Source: a virus
Length of the DNA: 36,334 nt
Reading direction: 5' to 3' (one strand)
IMG/VR virus record: IMGVR_UViG_3300046000_001764
Location: 1-36,334 of that record
Part shown: positions 18,901 through 25,422 of the stretch, piece after piece
How the letters are laid out: each line of letters starts with the position of its first letter
Numbering within the stretch: the stretch's first letter is position 1
Translations under genes and position numbers: made by a program
The notes under the pieces: generated by a model
Database searches by the model: none
The model's input: only the letters and a program-made list of their open reading frames with translations
What the model was told of the DNA's origin: nothing

Positions 18901-19031
18901 GAGTTCCCACCCTGATTAGGGGTAGGCTCAATACCTTGAGGCATCTGGGCAGGAGCCGCAGGATGTGCCTGTTTGTTAAGGAAGACCTTAGAAGACTGAA
19001 ATAGAGGGTCTGTGTTATTACTCGGAGGCAT
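5862..19031 (-). CDS. Giant polyvalent protein (4,389 aa), probable ejected virion protein
   Basis: The ATG at 19031 is preferred over the TTG at 19034. Regions in order: Asn/Pro/Gly-rich start; hydrophobic Gly/Ala segments at about 140-220 and 394-534, perhaps membrane-inserting; GPMPA repeats near 657, 780 and 797; an ADP-ribosyltransferase-like region at about 1819-2165 (GTHGTQS, GNTGAKSAERGHF, NPLVYDFKG, DGHDSVILLN); a domain at about 2224-2396 with HDFFGH (2347-2352) and RGQNSWVNF; a GNAT-like region at about 2477-2624 (LPSMYDKFGFEAV, PDVVFM); a highly charged helical stretch at about 2777-3077; a second GNAT-like region at about 3654-3784 (GKGGGRMVMEHIL, KWYESFGF); five PIGP repeats at about 3820-3965; a duplicated C-terminal module. 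Such large polyvalent proteins are known from phages and are thought to enter cells with the DNA. Placement after two ejection-type genes fits that. No RNA polymerase motif was recognised. Domain calls are by eye. Confidence 0.85.
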   Translation of the reverse strand: MPPSNNTDPLFQSSKVFLNKQAHPAAPAQMPQGIEPTPNQGGNSSYADIANGGGDNRAWSQYANVADVKGPVSMKAKSITSLTDEQLMEAINAPLSGEEVAMKLADLQAQGIELTPENFSKAEFEAYDPWREKQHFNFWGAIGEGALQAGKDLGKGVLAGATDWKKLGLAAGLSAVATPAIGFGVAFGATAVEGFARGTRDLGGLAVMAANHPGSPIYRMFVNPTNDMDKKYEDFLDLAKWNNQSEKILAGKANVFMPERETYEKLFGKTFGNQVDDFIGVNKELATAASYFLDPTLYLSMGTSGAAKSVAGKVAAAAIKSGEAGNIVGHAVSARAARNAFKASWMNSLGENLVKFSESTTKPIDAMFDTIADNASKVLGTKVHITPNGQGRASRVAAGHAGTKAPTSLVHSAMGAVGMYSVFNIPYALPITSVYAGLKGVGLIGETILDIGRKGLEKSDTAIAKAMKFSSPLAIYMKDLGTTAIHGGFYGGVIGGIAGGEEGAAGGIGTGMALGALGHNVGYAYGTLSGNFAKEALYKEFDNHVGQLREKGHLLKHDRVQQFISRIAQDHGSEEATRAIAHVMTLEKSKNVSVSYMGYGDFAAALSNDAKMWKEVIGPDGKPTKVLSDLGQTIHGALERYGSFESSVEKIKPDGFIGPMPAEKSILPSQSWNGIFMGKGEDGKPNQKPIAIWQDGETRRWHIIINTDNVTAARDKFGNIIYDKYQAEGPRPTDTVRTPETVEVEGPRVDVTETLPAGIDEYGIPLKSKKERTVVKVAKKDFVGPMPAVKETRWSQAEVQGPMPAVERQRPRLVQAQTAPLGELYHAMNAAYRRVNHGADIVNTVKDWLIGSGGKQGIAFKDRAGTVKFMHEAYRKLGGEGRDAAYDGNWRKAIDEFERTGKIETPEVAEAFHDFIEELGEAMFIGWESGKPFDYILKGGDLGFARNMVESVKDVFQNRVLREATNLGADVRTSKAFLDWFKKTKDDKNFKFDPIIENAFRDLARSYTAHEMKDAGLGRTDLHKFTAGQLKQHAETYGYEDRLKYDKDGVPSLKSNEQYNAEQHNKGKALGMELGQAFLKNPELLNGVDLQVVTDGKADFGTIESNFATLDAASRDPNGSTSDTLGSRDGAMLYQSTDFGDVGPSLDDLHAAQKTGADASGVYPPRTSSSYGARGRPRTALTGKMAIDLVEAMKTGRKLIMRGIPSDALFKIIEKYIPKGVADNVRMLAPLIVDGGFSKANVVSGSYHGFDQVDKNGVKKSRKSGDSFNARNVNFVPYDLELSWTLDNIKNPTVNYENPHFAYNARVMDVDALNRRNHILWNENPELQSLYGDVHQFEEDVFRTIDEYSAYKEIPATEFFGDNANARLKRKYVTAAIGAAPNLAHRAMFSVAEAEWHSYQNYDKTATQNHPWHRLRLDGLTGAKSVDGERMRIRVNETQYYRSMKPTPISDTGPMWRDSTGKPAMYQEGDIVNGVKMTPQVLGRRYDMNSEKWKSGFIGRLAEENQTWVGKDTPAGQIETLKDKVVEFKVGPKFASLSIIEKLKNGKLGDEIVHVVSEIKSRGQGKAIADVAVSTAAWKRNRGWGNVGYSEFLERVRALDFKAFEGEIINSKGWPMKMRDTVAGAGNSYIMGPDWETKIDVATQAEVVRRLDNEIELSEDHDGVRVSSPIIPSAFYQTESIGDGAIPVKTENLRDFSTATNGENFNVDSLSKRLDDPSKLVKELGKLKMFKKAKPIMYQMADTFGAKSEGEAAFLKSNFKYAEEKGDVFQSIALQRFLEQFRNGNQDVTLIRHSLEEWLKSKGDMETYNANFKTGKPVVIIGTHGTQSIELIKTGEFRGEHLGGNTGAKSAERGHFHSGRQSTSHTYGKVEGKIHEVIDTLNNSFRNLVDTIADPRFGDFESYIKNLRYNFEEGILFTKDTYSREDKAIYRGFLNEAERLLRQVEPELRASQRRVEAVNNIWKSLAKSIDEKYPKDTMMDSLSTTGAPYKYSIPSATGELTNAMRRLHGQDASAIPELISRLPTKEMRNEMQSLIERKLHEKESVATIQAYKDGVSKVLKPLQADAQHAFNKAMAGVRKFASNDFEIQQLRSAIGFKNPLVYDFKGSEYREVKYDTILLQAAKDGHDSVILLNTFDGGIEVDNIYVTLKGNEATHIAVLDTSLTGKAKRRGINGEEGGRWLQQPPDDMLPAGSFGANNPDTVRIRRSIDASMGKTGDGKFVVKINPAKSFKVGMEYERMKHDPYNPKVRAAYKAFADETLVQMQHIVDAGYVPEMHIKDTEPYGSSAEAIADVRNNKRLKVLSTDLNFGAKKVTPRDVTENPLLGMSKFKDANGMPMRINDVFRFVHDFFGHSERGNGFGPLGEENAWDVHARMYSPQARRAMTAGTRGQNSWVNFIHEPNVEINRKRSMVRQLMKEGRVPEALEIQKGIGQIRFADQKIGLMPEWTSKLDEELTPIEKQAYGTHVVSEKTFGLYQGPDDMAHSVWSPEADEFSAAGIEARSASKFGTSVEIKSGPAYAGYRLLMAGDKRAMASISPSGELGGVVKGINGTAKDVEAVVKAALSTGKVRWLNAFDTVLPSMYDKFGFEAVARIRFVDDYRPDGWDYAQYSKFNAGRPDVVFMAYVGEGKAKSYERNKDRIPVVESYDDAVVLAQDRASEARNRGHMLQETDLSGPDPFKFNKLRGDTVKELAFKDTIFEYAEFVRKTDERIKMGQEPRPRNAVLATFFSKNKDKVFGNSVMTWDKVSIWDTANGLKRISIEEFTKEHLADLKEHLIRIDPNFKKEFNKWSQEHHKEAEMKAIELARQIADEQAKFEAEGDKMLEASVYANETVRERTRRIYRKRYMDKAIQYLRSVGGEKVNSIFKAIDKNYDKTMAKLEAARKEKDERTRKMEKIKDKVMAEYHRENEAAEAEGLTAEDEGYPHPEFDDEVHLETIRRYEEHEAKEANIEEAFGLKEEDYDPNEIEAITKEDAIALAERRAAKHRRNSAEVFGFADEEGNVKAEDVVKYEPMSPEQIETLMKAENEESYDKEGMRIWDKEEFDSELQKRIRINDALVAIQKEVAAGTYDATKARNQNFGTNLKSGSLQYLADYKYANSQWFNDKGDSILRQLTLDGNTMIIEGVIPSIHDSKKSGENEIVLKYAGVPDKKVKIKDIPPEVMDEIRKNAVSVFPDEYNEVIKIMDEKLQRLREGARLNTPFEHLQAVFGLYSLWGWEINPHLTDPNFKAGASTSGLEGLSGKQVYEETLRQSGVLISGFDRSASFTKALQNQPDLFMSTIEILSSLREGAEYIEKNSKGTIDFEHKVALAKEKGVTIDANMESVGIMQENPIILGWLGDYLRKFPENKDLLTEDTSGKIDEAAVARKLDSRWKDYKKDFKKKNGVVPSDEQRKAFKEKTEAKIRSELAFKAGTGELSFVGNFFDQGTGRHHVYGQADSVEYRYYKKLKEKNDEVKARNRYVEKDPVTGKHLVEIERGYKPSQLASGEAWKDFQKEAPFFGPILEREAPRDDAELKRQAKAVAGEIRYEFIEYMNDEMNKYILDESEQMQEERGMVLKDWKTLAERNQETRRASYSDKDKARTNAVEAAVNEDAPAPSSPIAKLIGAIDKATTEAEMHEALGITQPKKNKPEKAKYTPPVETPAQPKVMPMSGERVTESISMLAELGEVHPERPDERIRTVIENGERKAGAFQVSLQGEGDGASLYIDAIYGFEGKGGGRMVMEHILSVADKNEVNVSLEVSPFYSEGGRRMDQAKLMKWYESFGFEPWVEASTPANTYMIRYPKEFKGDMTVKKPSVPFSKEALKRNLAFNHTQMPVSGDMYHEPIGPQRPAEGKPQTIDTPRRELSVEDLLDKYQVPQKDTSNPFQYESPIGPTQDFRPDMTTEELKATTDSILSRYDAPVADPMGAQAYQYDRPIGPEKPPTLKLEYNPPPAYDKPIGPQRPIELGYTPVGGNQYDKPIGPRRPAGRPRREKPPVGTPTKAKPVKPTKVEVKKTEATAEKVKKIIEATIKNGTVKPVEQVGVAQVVVQAAGPIASVSRENLEHTLAILSIKDHLTLKMSGGAGNPRIATADKRYMVTGKAGKYEVVMQPHQSPYHGQIIDQRRIAIVPTLEHAQLCIREFDTLQRRLAEMQGIDTSAALQATAPVMAPAQIQQVAKQVAQAEAQQPTPPVTSPKTPAEAHPNFNACVVGLSKLRIPRPYAKELVTAAVSALGRDAKIEDIIQHCLHANQVMAAQIATANEIHVATVNNTSGAPNPSGVAQVVVMPSNAGLNNASGGVVPRPPAMGLGYPNSIPSAPVQTATKSMWTPSSDQLMVMNTLIRFNQYMSKIKLPNGGEGVGVTLVNALGYTIQQTGPSRFRVYGANKALVSVTDNEQQACDDIFRAHFKR
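7135..7570 (-). repeat. Five-fold Y-x-x-P-I-G-P motif in the giant protein
   Basis: Copies in protein order: YHEPIGPQRP, YESPIGPTQD, YDRPIGPEKP, YDKPIGPQRP and YDKPIGPRRP, spaced about 20-50 residues apart in Pro-rich linker sequence. A sixth copy, YSQPIGPSMP, lies near residue 329 of the 359-aa protein (21370-21398). At DNA level the core reads GGGCCAAT(A/C)GG on the + strand in most copies. Confidence 0.8.
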
Positions 19032-21300
19032 CAAAGTTCAGGGATTGTTTTGCGTATTCAAGAGCCTGTGCGGGGTCGTTAAATCTAGCCATGCCAGCCG
19101 CATACTTGATGCGGAACTGACTTACTTGGCTAGACATACTGCCATTAGAGCCACTCTTTTCAAAAGCAAAACCATAAACCTGACCGCTGTCAACCATTGA
19201 TTGTTCAAGCCTCTTTCTGTATTCCTTAAGGGAAGCCACAGCCTGAGACGAGAAAATAGTATTGTGAGCCGAAGAAGGGTCACGGATAATCTTATCAAGA
19301 TTGACTTGGTCCTGATTAGACCATGCACCAGAGCCACCAACCTCGGTTCTGTTAGCGGCCTGAACAGTATTGTTGAGTGCCTGTGCAATACCAGAGACCT
19401 CAGTAGGGAGCAACTTGCTGAACATTGACTTGTTCTCGGCAATGTCAATCAGGGAGTCTAGGGCAGACAAGGCTCTGGTCGTCTTAAACACGCCGTCCTT
19501 AACCTTGTTGGCTTGGTCAATGTCACCGACACGAACCTCACCATTGAAGGTATATCCGTTAACTGTAAGGCCATTAAGGTTTCTAGCCTTAGAGAACTCT
19601 CCAGCCTTCCACATCTTTTCGCTGTCCGTAACGCTCAACTGGGAGGATTCCATGGACTTGTCTGCGAGGAAGTGAGTCTTGCCGTCAGGGCCAGTAGCCG
19701 CTACATAGCCAAAGCCAGCAGGAACAACCATAGGACGCTGGATACCCTTAGAGGCATAGAAAGCCTCTTTGGTAAATGTAGCAGGGACTCCACCAGTAGC
19801 CTGAAAGTAATTAGTCATGATAGCAAACTCATCATTAGTCTGCTCGTCAAGAGTACGCTGATACTTTTCCTGAACAACGCCCTCAACATCTTGCCAAGTA
19901 GCCCTTGATGCTTCAATGGAACCGCCACCATAAGGAGTATTAACCTTCTGAATACCCTTCATGAGACCAATGCGTGTCTTGGCTTCTACATCGTCAATCT
20001 TTTTGTTTAGCGTAGTTTTTTCTGCTTCAAGTTTTCTTATTTCAAGATTATCTCTAGCAATAGATGCCGCATTAGCCTTGGCATCTCCTCTTGGAATTTT
20101 AGGATTAAACCCTAAAGTAGAACCAGTACCACCATAAAACTGCTGAGGGCTTTCAGAGCCATTATTAATTGCAATCCTGTCTTTAAGGTTTTTTATCTTT
20201 AAATCAGCCGCATCAACTTGAAGTTGGATTTTCTGTGCCTCAGGATTGTTCCACTCAATTCTTGTGTCTGGAGCATTCGTTTTAGGGAAAACGCCAAGTG
20301 CGTCTCCAACTCTTCTGTTTCCTACAACCTTAAGACCTGTCTTTGCCTCAGCCTGAGCAACTTCAAGAGCAAGTTTAGCCTGTTCGTTTTCTTCAGTTCC
20401 TTTCTTTGCTTCAATATACTTCTTAAGTTCTGTATTAGAGAATGTCTTAAGTAGGTCAGCAGGAAGCGTAGGCGTAGGGGCCGCTTCTCCTGCCTTAAGT
20501 TCAGTAACGCCAGCGGCCTGTCTAGCAGACATGTATGGCTTAAACTTTTCGTTCTTTTTCTTAGTCCAAGAGCCGCCACCTTCTTCAATAAATTCATCGT
20601 CAACCTCTTCCTGACCAACGCTCGTTTTAGAGTGAAGAAGTCTTCCGATATTGTCTTCAGCGTCTGCAATCTTTGTCTTGTCACCGCTATCTTGAGCCTC
20701 TTTGAGAGCCTCAAGAAGAGGAGTCATTTCTTCTCCTGAGTAATTAACAGTTTCGCCAGCAACCTTAATTTGCTTGATTACCTTCTTAACATCCTTTGTG
20801 CCTTCCTTCTTGATTGCTTCAATCTTAGCCTTAAGTTCAGGATTGTTCTGGGCTTCACGGATTCTTTCCGCATCCTTCTGAGCCCTAAGGGCTGTCTGAA
20901 GTTGCAGTTCGGTAATGTCGTTGGCAAGTTGTGTGCTACGCAGTTTCTGCTTCTGTGCTTCAACGCCAAAGCCAGTTTCGTAAGCCTTAAGGCCAGCCGC
21001 CATCTGTGTTCTAGAAAGGTTAGCAACGCCACCTTCCTTGTTCACGGCATTAAACAAGTCATGAACATACTTAGGAGCAGAGGCATCGGGCTTGCCGTTC
21101 TCGTCAACCTTATAGTTAGAAAGGACAGAGCCGACTTGGCCCTGAAGCGTGGTCATCTCTTCCTTAGCACCATTGTATTTAGCAACGGCATCAAGCATCG
21201 ACTGGTGGGTCTTGTTCTGTTCGTTCAGAACATCCTTCATGTTAGCACCGACATTAAAGTCGCCGCCCATTCCACCTTGATATTGTCCAAAGATAGGCAT
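19018..21300 (-). CDS. Probable ejection (internal virion) protein, 760 aa
   Basis: The ATG at 21300 is preferred: it follows the previous stop by four bases (TAATTTTATG). An upstream TTG at 21327 would overlap the preceding gene. The protein is mostly helical and hydrophilic, with long Gln/Lys/Glu-rich stretches (residues about 110-180 and 300-460) that may form coiled coils, and a C-terminal helical region. There are no membrane spans or enzyme motifs. It lies between a Gly/Ala-rich protein and the giant protein, the place of the second of three ejection proteins in phages such as P22 and T7. These leave the capsid with the DNA and help form a channel across the envelope. Its end overlaps the giant gene's start by 14 nt. 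The role comes from context, not from a recognised family. Confidence 0.6.
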   Translation of the reverse strand: MPIFGQYQGGMGGDFNVGANMKDVLNEQNKTHQSMLDAVAKYNGAKEEMTTLQGQVGSVLSNYKVDENGKPDASAPKYVHDLFNAVNKEGGVANLSRTQMAAGLKAYETGFGVEAQKQKLRSTQLANDITELQLQTALRAQKDAERIREAQNNPELKAKIEAIKKEGTKDVKKVIKQIKVAGETVNYSGEEMTPLLEALKEAQDSGDKTKIADAEDNIGRLLHSKTSVGQEEVDDEFIEEGGGSWTKKKNEKFKPYMSARQAAGVTELKAGEAAPTPTLPADLLKTFSNTELKKYIEAKKGTEENEQAKLALEVAQAEAKTGLKVVGNRRVGDALGVFPKTNAPDTRIEWNNPEAQKIQLQVDAADLKIKNLKDRIAINNGSESPQQFYGGTGSTLGFNPKIPRGDAKANAASIARDNLEIRKLEAEKTTLNKKIDDVEAKTRIGLMKGIQKVNTPYGGGSIEASRATWQDVEGVVQEKYQRTLDEQTNDEFAIMTNYFQATGGVPATFTKEAFYASKGIQRPMVVPAGFGYVAATGPDGKTHFLADKSMESSQLSVTDSEKMWKAGEFSKARNLNGLTVNGYTFNGEVRVGDIDQANKVKDGVFKTTRALSALDSLIDIAENKSMFSKLLPTEVSGIAQALNNTVQAANRTEVGGSGAWSNQDQVNLDKIIRDPSSAHNTIFSSQAVASLKEYRKRLEQSMVDSGQVYGFAFEKSGSNGSMSSQVSQFRIKYAAGMARFNDPAQALEYAKQSLNFDASE

Positions 21301-21304
21301 AAAA

Positions 21305-22384
21305 TTATCTTCTGTATCCGTTGTCAATCATGCTAAACGAACCAGTATTAAAAGAATAAGGATTGGATGGCATGCTTGGGCCAATAGGTTGAGAATATTG
21401 ATTAGGATTAGCAACAATCGGAGGCGTTCCTCCGAACTTAAACATGTCAGGATTCTGTGCGGCAAAGGAGCCAAACGACCCCATGGAACTGAGCAACTGC
21501 TGTTGCTGTTGCATGCCAGCCTTAGCAATACCCATACCATGCTGGTACTGCATGCCCTGAGCCTGTGTACCCATCTGGGATTCAGGCTGGAATATCTGAG
21601 GCTGGTACTGACCAAGCATCGTATTAGCCTGACCCATGAACTGACCGCCAGCACCATACTGACCCATAGCACCGCCAGCCATCTGTAGGGCGGCAGACTG
21701 TAGGGCAGAGTCCTGACTCATCATCGTACTAGCAAACTGTCTTCGCTGGGCCTGTCTATTAAGACCCATACCATAGTTAGAAAGAACACCAGCGGCAACG
21801 CCCTGTCTTCCGCTCATGCCACGCATAGCCATAGCCTGATTGGCTGTCTGGAATGCTTGTCTCTGGTCTTGAGCGTTAAGGCTTGTTCCAAGACCAAGTT
21901 CACTCTGGGCTTCAGACATGAGGGTGTTGTGCATCTGGGCTTGACCCTGCGACTGCAAAAGACCTCTAGCCTGACCTGTAAGACCTCCAAGTGTGTTCAT
22001 GTAGCCAGCACCAGCCTGACCCTGAACGCCCTGAAGGGCTGTGTTGGCATTGTTAAGCATCCCTATGTATCCTTCATTACCTTCTCCGCCGTAAAGTTGA
22101 TTGTTAAGGGTGAGTTCCTGAAGACCCTGATACTTAGGTCTAAACTTGGTTTCAAGACCAAGAAGTTTATCCTGAATGCCAGCCTGAGCATCAAGGTTAG
22201 CATTCATCATCTGGCTGTAAGTCGGAGGCTTAGGAACCTTGGTCTTCTTAGAGCCAAACAAGCCTCCAATAACAGCACCGATGCCCATGCCTATGGGACC
22301 GAAAGCGGCCCCAGCCTGAGCCCCAGAAAGGGCTCCAGATGCGGCTCCAGAAGCCCCGCCACCTACAGAATCATAGTCAGACAT
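21305..22384 (-). CDS. Probable ejection protein, Gly/Ala/Gln-rich, 359 aa
   Basis: Residues 9-44 are Gly/Ala-rich with a glycine-zipper-like stretch (GAAFGPIGMGIGAVIGGLFG), a type of segment that can insert into membranes. The rest is Gln-, Ala-, Met- and Gly-rich and helical, with a five-Gln run near residue 295. Near residue 329 it carries YSQPIGP, the motif repeated five times in the giant protein, suggesting that both bind one partner or are processed by one protease. Position, composition and the membrane-like N-terminus resemble small ejection/DNA-transfer proteins of podoviruses. It is joined to both neighbours by the same TAATTTTATG junction. Confidence 0.6.
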   Translation of the reverse strand: MSDYDSVGGGASGAASGALSGAQAGAAFGPIGMGIGAVIGGLFGSKKTKVPKPPTYSQMMNANLDAQAGIQDKLLGLETKFRPKYQGLQELTLNNQLYGGEGNEGYIGMLNNANTALQGVQGQAGAGYMNTLGGLTGQARGLLQSQGQAQMHNTLMSEAQSELGLGTSLNAQDQRQAFQTANQAMAMRGMSGRQGVAAGVLSNYGMGLNRQAQRRQFASTMMSQDSALQSAALQMAGGAMGQYGAGGQFMGQANTMLGQYQPQIFQPESQMGTQAQGMQYQHGMGIAKAGMQQQQQLLSSMGSFGSFAAQNPDMFKFGGTPPIVANPNQYSQPIGPSMPSNPYSFNTGSFSMIDNGYRR

Positions 22385-22388
22385 AAAA

Positions 22389-23069
22389 TTAGGAAATACG
22401 CATTATGTAAGCAACGGCGTAGTAAGGCGGCGTTACAGAGACAGGGTCAGGGACGGCCTTGCCAAAAGGAGATGTGAGTCTCGTTGTGGTTACACCTGTG
22501 TCGCTCCAGTTATAGGAGGTAGCCCAGAATGATGTTTCAGAACTACCAAAAACTTCAATTCGGTCTTTGTATTCAACTCTAAACTGATGCTGGTGTTCGG
22601 GGATATTGTTAGCAACAAGCGAAAAACTAGTCGTTCCACCTGTTTCGTCAAGGTCATAGTCATCGCCAGCACCAACAACAAATCTGTTTCTCAGGTCTGG
22701 CGTGCCGTTAGTTCCATCGCACAACTTCCAATTACTTGGAATAAGAAGAGCGTCAGCAGGAGTCCCAGACCACATGATAATGCTACGAACAGGGACAAAG
22801 CCTGTGCAATTTGTAGCATTAAGGTTAGTCACATTAACTGTATTAGAGTTAATTGTGTGGGTAAGTTCAGCCTTTGTCTGCTTAAACAGGTCATCGCCCT
22901 TCTTTACTAGAAAAAGGTCTCCGTCCTGAGAAACGGCGTTAGCAATCTGTTCACCAATAGCACCGCCAATAAGTTTGGCATTGGTGACATGGGCGTTAAG
23001 ATTGCTGTGAGTAACAAATGACAAGTCGCCAGTTGCTGTATAGTTTGTGCCTTTTTGTAATTGAGCCAT
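22389..23069 (-). CDS. Tail protein with phage tail-collar domain
   Basis: 226 aa. Residues 98-160 match the phage tail-collar domain: IIMWSGTPADALLIPSNWKL, then CDGTNGTPDLRNRFVVGAG and a Gly-rich turn. After it come EHQHQF and an ending PPYYAVAYIMRIS, both typical of collar-domain fibres. The N-terminal 90 residues are a polar, strand-rich shaft. Such proteins sit at tail-fibre tips or baseplates and take part in host binding or fibre assembly. It follows the nozzle gene by a TAATCATG junction and precedes the ejection cassette. Domain call is firm; whether it is the main adhesin or an accessory fibre cannot be told. Confidence 0.82.
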   Translation of the reverse strand: MAQLQKGTNYTATGDLSFVTHSNLNAHVTNAKLIGGAIGEQIANAVSQDGDLFLVKKGDDLFKQTKAELTHTINSNTVNVTNLNATNCTGFVPVRSIIMWSGTPADALLIPSNWKLCDGTNGTPDLRNRFVVGAGDDYDLDETGGTTSFSLVANNIPEHQHQFRVEYKDRIEVFGSSETSFWATSYNWSDTGVTTTRLTSPFGKAVPDPVSVTPPYYAVAYIMRIS

Positions 23070-23071
23070 GA

Positions 23072-25420
23072 TTAGTCTTTGTTTTTTATATTTCTGCCAA
23101 CAGGGTTGGCCTCTACTAGTATAGACCTGATAATAGGTCTTCCAGTAATTGACTTGATTTCTACATCAAGTCCAACTGCTACCTTCCTAACTGGGAAAGT
23201 ATTTGTTTTATCTTCTGCATTGCTTGCGGAAGTTGTGTCAAGAATCTTATAAGAGTCTGGATTATAAGAGAAAGCCGCTGTTTGAACAGAGCCAACTTGC
23301 TCAAAGTCCATGTCAACAGTGATTGTAGAGAATCTTTTATCTTGGAGAGAGTTGAACTCGTATCTTCTTGTTTTTGCATAGCCTTTGATTTGTTGAGATT
23401 CATAGTCAGCAATCTTGAACTTAAAGTCAAACGGAATCCCTCTCGCATCGTAGTCTCCAAAAGAAAGACTGCTAATAGGTTGCCCATACTCGTCAAAGTC
23501 GTATTCCTCAAGCAAGAACAAGCCGTTAGAAGGGTCAATAGTGAAGAGCCTTCTTTCGTTGCCGTATATAGAGGTAAAAAGATTTTGGAAGTTTATCGAA
23601 GTAATTGCAGACCACTTAAGACTTCCAACGCCAACAATGTCTATATCGCTTGTAGGTGCTTCACTTAACTCGGTTCTTTCCCTGCCCTGTATGATAACCT
23701 CGGCATTTGGGACATTGTCTCCGTTTGTGATAATTTCGGCAATAGTAAACACGCCAGATTCAGGCGTTAACTGAAAGTTAACTGCATTCCAGAACTCTTC
23801 TGTCTGCCCAAGGTTTATAGAGTCTCCCTGCCTTAGCCCAGTCGTATACGGAAAATATCCACCATAAATGTCGCCTACCTTAATCTTTCCACCAGCAGTA
23901 AGAAGATTTGAAGATGGGGTTCGCCCAGAGTCGTTAGCGTCCCAGTCGTATGTTATGTAAAGAGAGGTCTTACTAGTGTTGTTCTCCCAGATTGCGTAGG
24001 GAGATTGAAAGTCAATGTTAGTAAAGGAAGCAATGTCATCTGGATATGTGTCAATAGACTCCCACTGCTTGTTGTTAATGTTGTATACAAACACATGGTT
24101 AATCTCAGACTTCTCATCCATAGGGACTCCAAGGTAATATCTGCCGCCAAAAACTATGCCAATGGATTTATGCACATAGTTCTGGTTAATCCTGTCTATG
24201 TATTTCTGAATGGCAAGAGACAGGGGCTGTGTGTTTGAAAGAAGATTGGTATCAAGTTGGGGCTCTAGTGCGTAGATGCCCTTGCTTGAAAGGAAGAATA
24301 CGACTCCACCAACATTTGCAATACTTCTTCCAGCCACGCAACCTAGGTCAAAAGAAAGACTTCGGACATAAGACTCAGCAAGGATAACATCTGGGCTAGA
24401 TGTATTATCGGCAAACTTAGCGGCATAAATGCTGTTGGTTTTAAAGACAAGGATTTCGTCTCTTGTCCAAGGATAGAACCCGACAATGTCTTGTTCGTCT
24501 CCCTGATTAATTGAGAGAGCCTGTATGGTTAGGTCAAACTTCCAATCTCCGTTAACATCGGGAAGGTAATCAGAAACCGCTATCTCGTCTTTGCTATACT
24601 TGCAATAGATTCTATTCTTATGATATACGGCTTTGCTCGTAGGCGGGAAGTCGCAAGAAGTAGGGGTTGTGCCACCTTGAATAGTGCCGTCAATCACACC
24701 TTGAGCGACAGGGAGGACGGACACTCCATCAAAGCAAAGGACTGGCTTTGCAACCTGAATGACATAGTCACCAGTATGGTTTGCGAATATAGTGTCAAGT
24801 GTGTATGTAAAGGATGTTAAGTTAATTACTGTCTTAACCATGAACGACCCACTTAACTGAGGGTGGTCGGTTTCAATTACGAACTCACTACCAACCGAAA
24901 ATCCATGAGGCAATACGCATGTAACTGTTACTTCTGTCGAATTGTTTGTTGAAACCACACGCTGACCAACAGCACCATTTCCATTTATGTATCCAGTAGC
25001 CTCGCCACGAAGGATGTAAGCCTTGCCAGCGGCCTGTATAACCTGTGTCTGGTCTTGGGTAATAGACCTGTAATACTTTGTATTACTTCCCCCAACTGTT
25101 ATGTATGGATACTCATACTTGCTTGATATAGCACCACTGCTTATGTTGTATTTATACAGTCCAGTCTCTCCAATAAGAATGATATTTTCAGTTCCGTCCT
25201 TTTCTACATAGACACCTGTTCCATAAATCTTGCCTACAGTTGCCATCGTTCCAGCCTCAAGGAGACGCTTGATGCCCTTACGAACCTGCAATGTCTGCAA
25301 GTCCATACGGACATTCTTGGCATCCTGAAGCATGCCAGCCTTAAGCGTGGCAGGGTTGGCTCTGGTATCTACGCCGTAGAAACCATTGTCTCCATCTAGG
25401 GCTCTGTTGGCGTTAGGCAT
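23072..25420 (-). CDS. Tail nozzle / tubular protein B-like protein
   Basis: 782 aa, largely beta-strand-rich with repeated short strands and no transmembrane segment. The N-terminal segment (LKAGMLQDAKNVRMDLQTLQ, then VRKGIKRLL) is typical of nozzle or tail-stabilisation proteins of podoviruses (T7 gp12 / P22 gp10 type), which form the tube below the adaptor. Length fits that class. Gene order (adaptor, fibre, nozzle) supports it. The start follows the fibre stop by TAATCATG. I am fairly sure of the class but cannot say which subfamily. Confidence 0.65.
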   Translation of the reverse strand: MPNANRALDGDNGFYGVDTRANPATLKAGMLQDAKNVRMDLQTLQVRKGIKRLLEAGTMATVGKIYGTGVYVEKDGTENIILIGETGLYKYNISSGAISSKYEYPYITVGGSNTKYYRSITQDQTQVIQAAGKAYILRGEATGYINGNGAVGQRVVSTNNSTEVTVTCVLPHGFSVGSEFVIETDHPQLSGSFMVKTVINLTSFTYTLDTIFANHTGDYVIQVAKPVLCFDGVSVLPVAQGVIDGTIQGGTTPTSCDFPPTSKAVYHKNRIYCKYSKDEIAVSDYLPDVNGDWKFDLTIQALSINQGDEQDIVGFYPWTRDEILVFKTNSIYAAKFADNTSSPDVILAESYVRSLSFDLGCVAGRSIANVGGVVFFLSSKGIYALEPQLDTNLLSNTQPLSLAIQKYIDRINQNYVHKSIGIVFGGRYYLGVPMDEKSEINHVFVYNINNKQWESIDTYPDDIASFTNIDFQSPYAIWENNTSKTSLYITYDWDANDSGRTPSSNLLTAGGKIKVGDIYGGYFPYTTGLRQGDSINLGQTEEFWNAVNFQLTPESGVFTIAEIITNGDNVPNAEVIIQGRERTELSEAPTSDIDIVGVGSLKWSAITSINFQNLFTSIYGNERRLFTIDPSNGLFLLEEYDFDEYGQPISSLSFGDYDARGIPFDFKFKIADYESQQIKGYAKTRRYEFNSLQDKRFSTITVDMDFEQVGSVQTAAFSYNPDSYKILDTTSASNAEDKTNTFPVRKVAVGLDVEIKSITGRPIIRSILVEANPVGRNIKNKD

Positions 25421-25422
25421 GA

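Noticed and set aside
5862-19031. Virion RNA polymerase inside the giant protein, as in N4-like or crAss-like phages
   Set aside because: I searched by eye for DFDGD-type and T7-like polymerase motifs and found none. A profile search would be more decisive.
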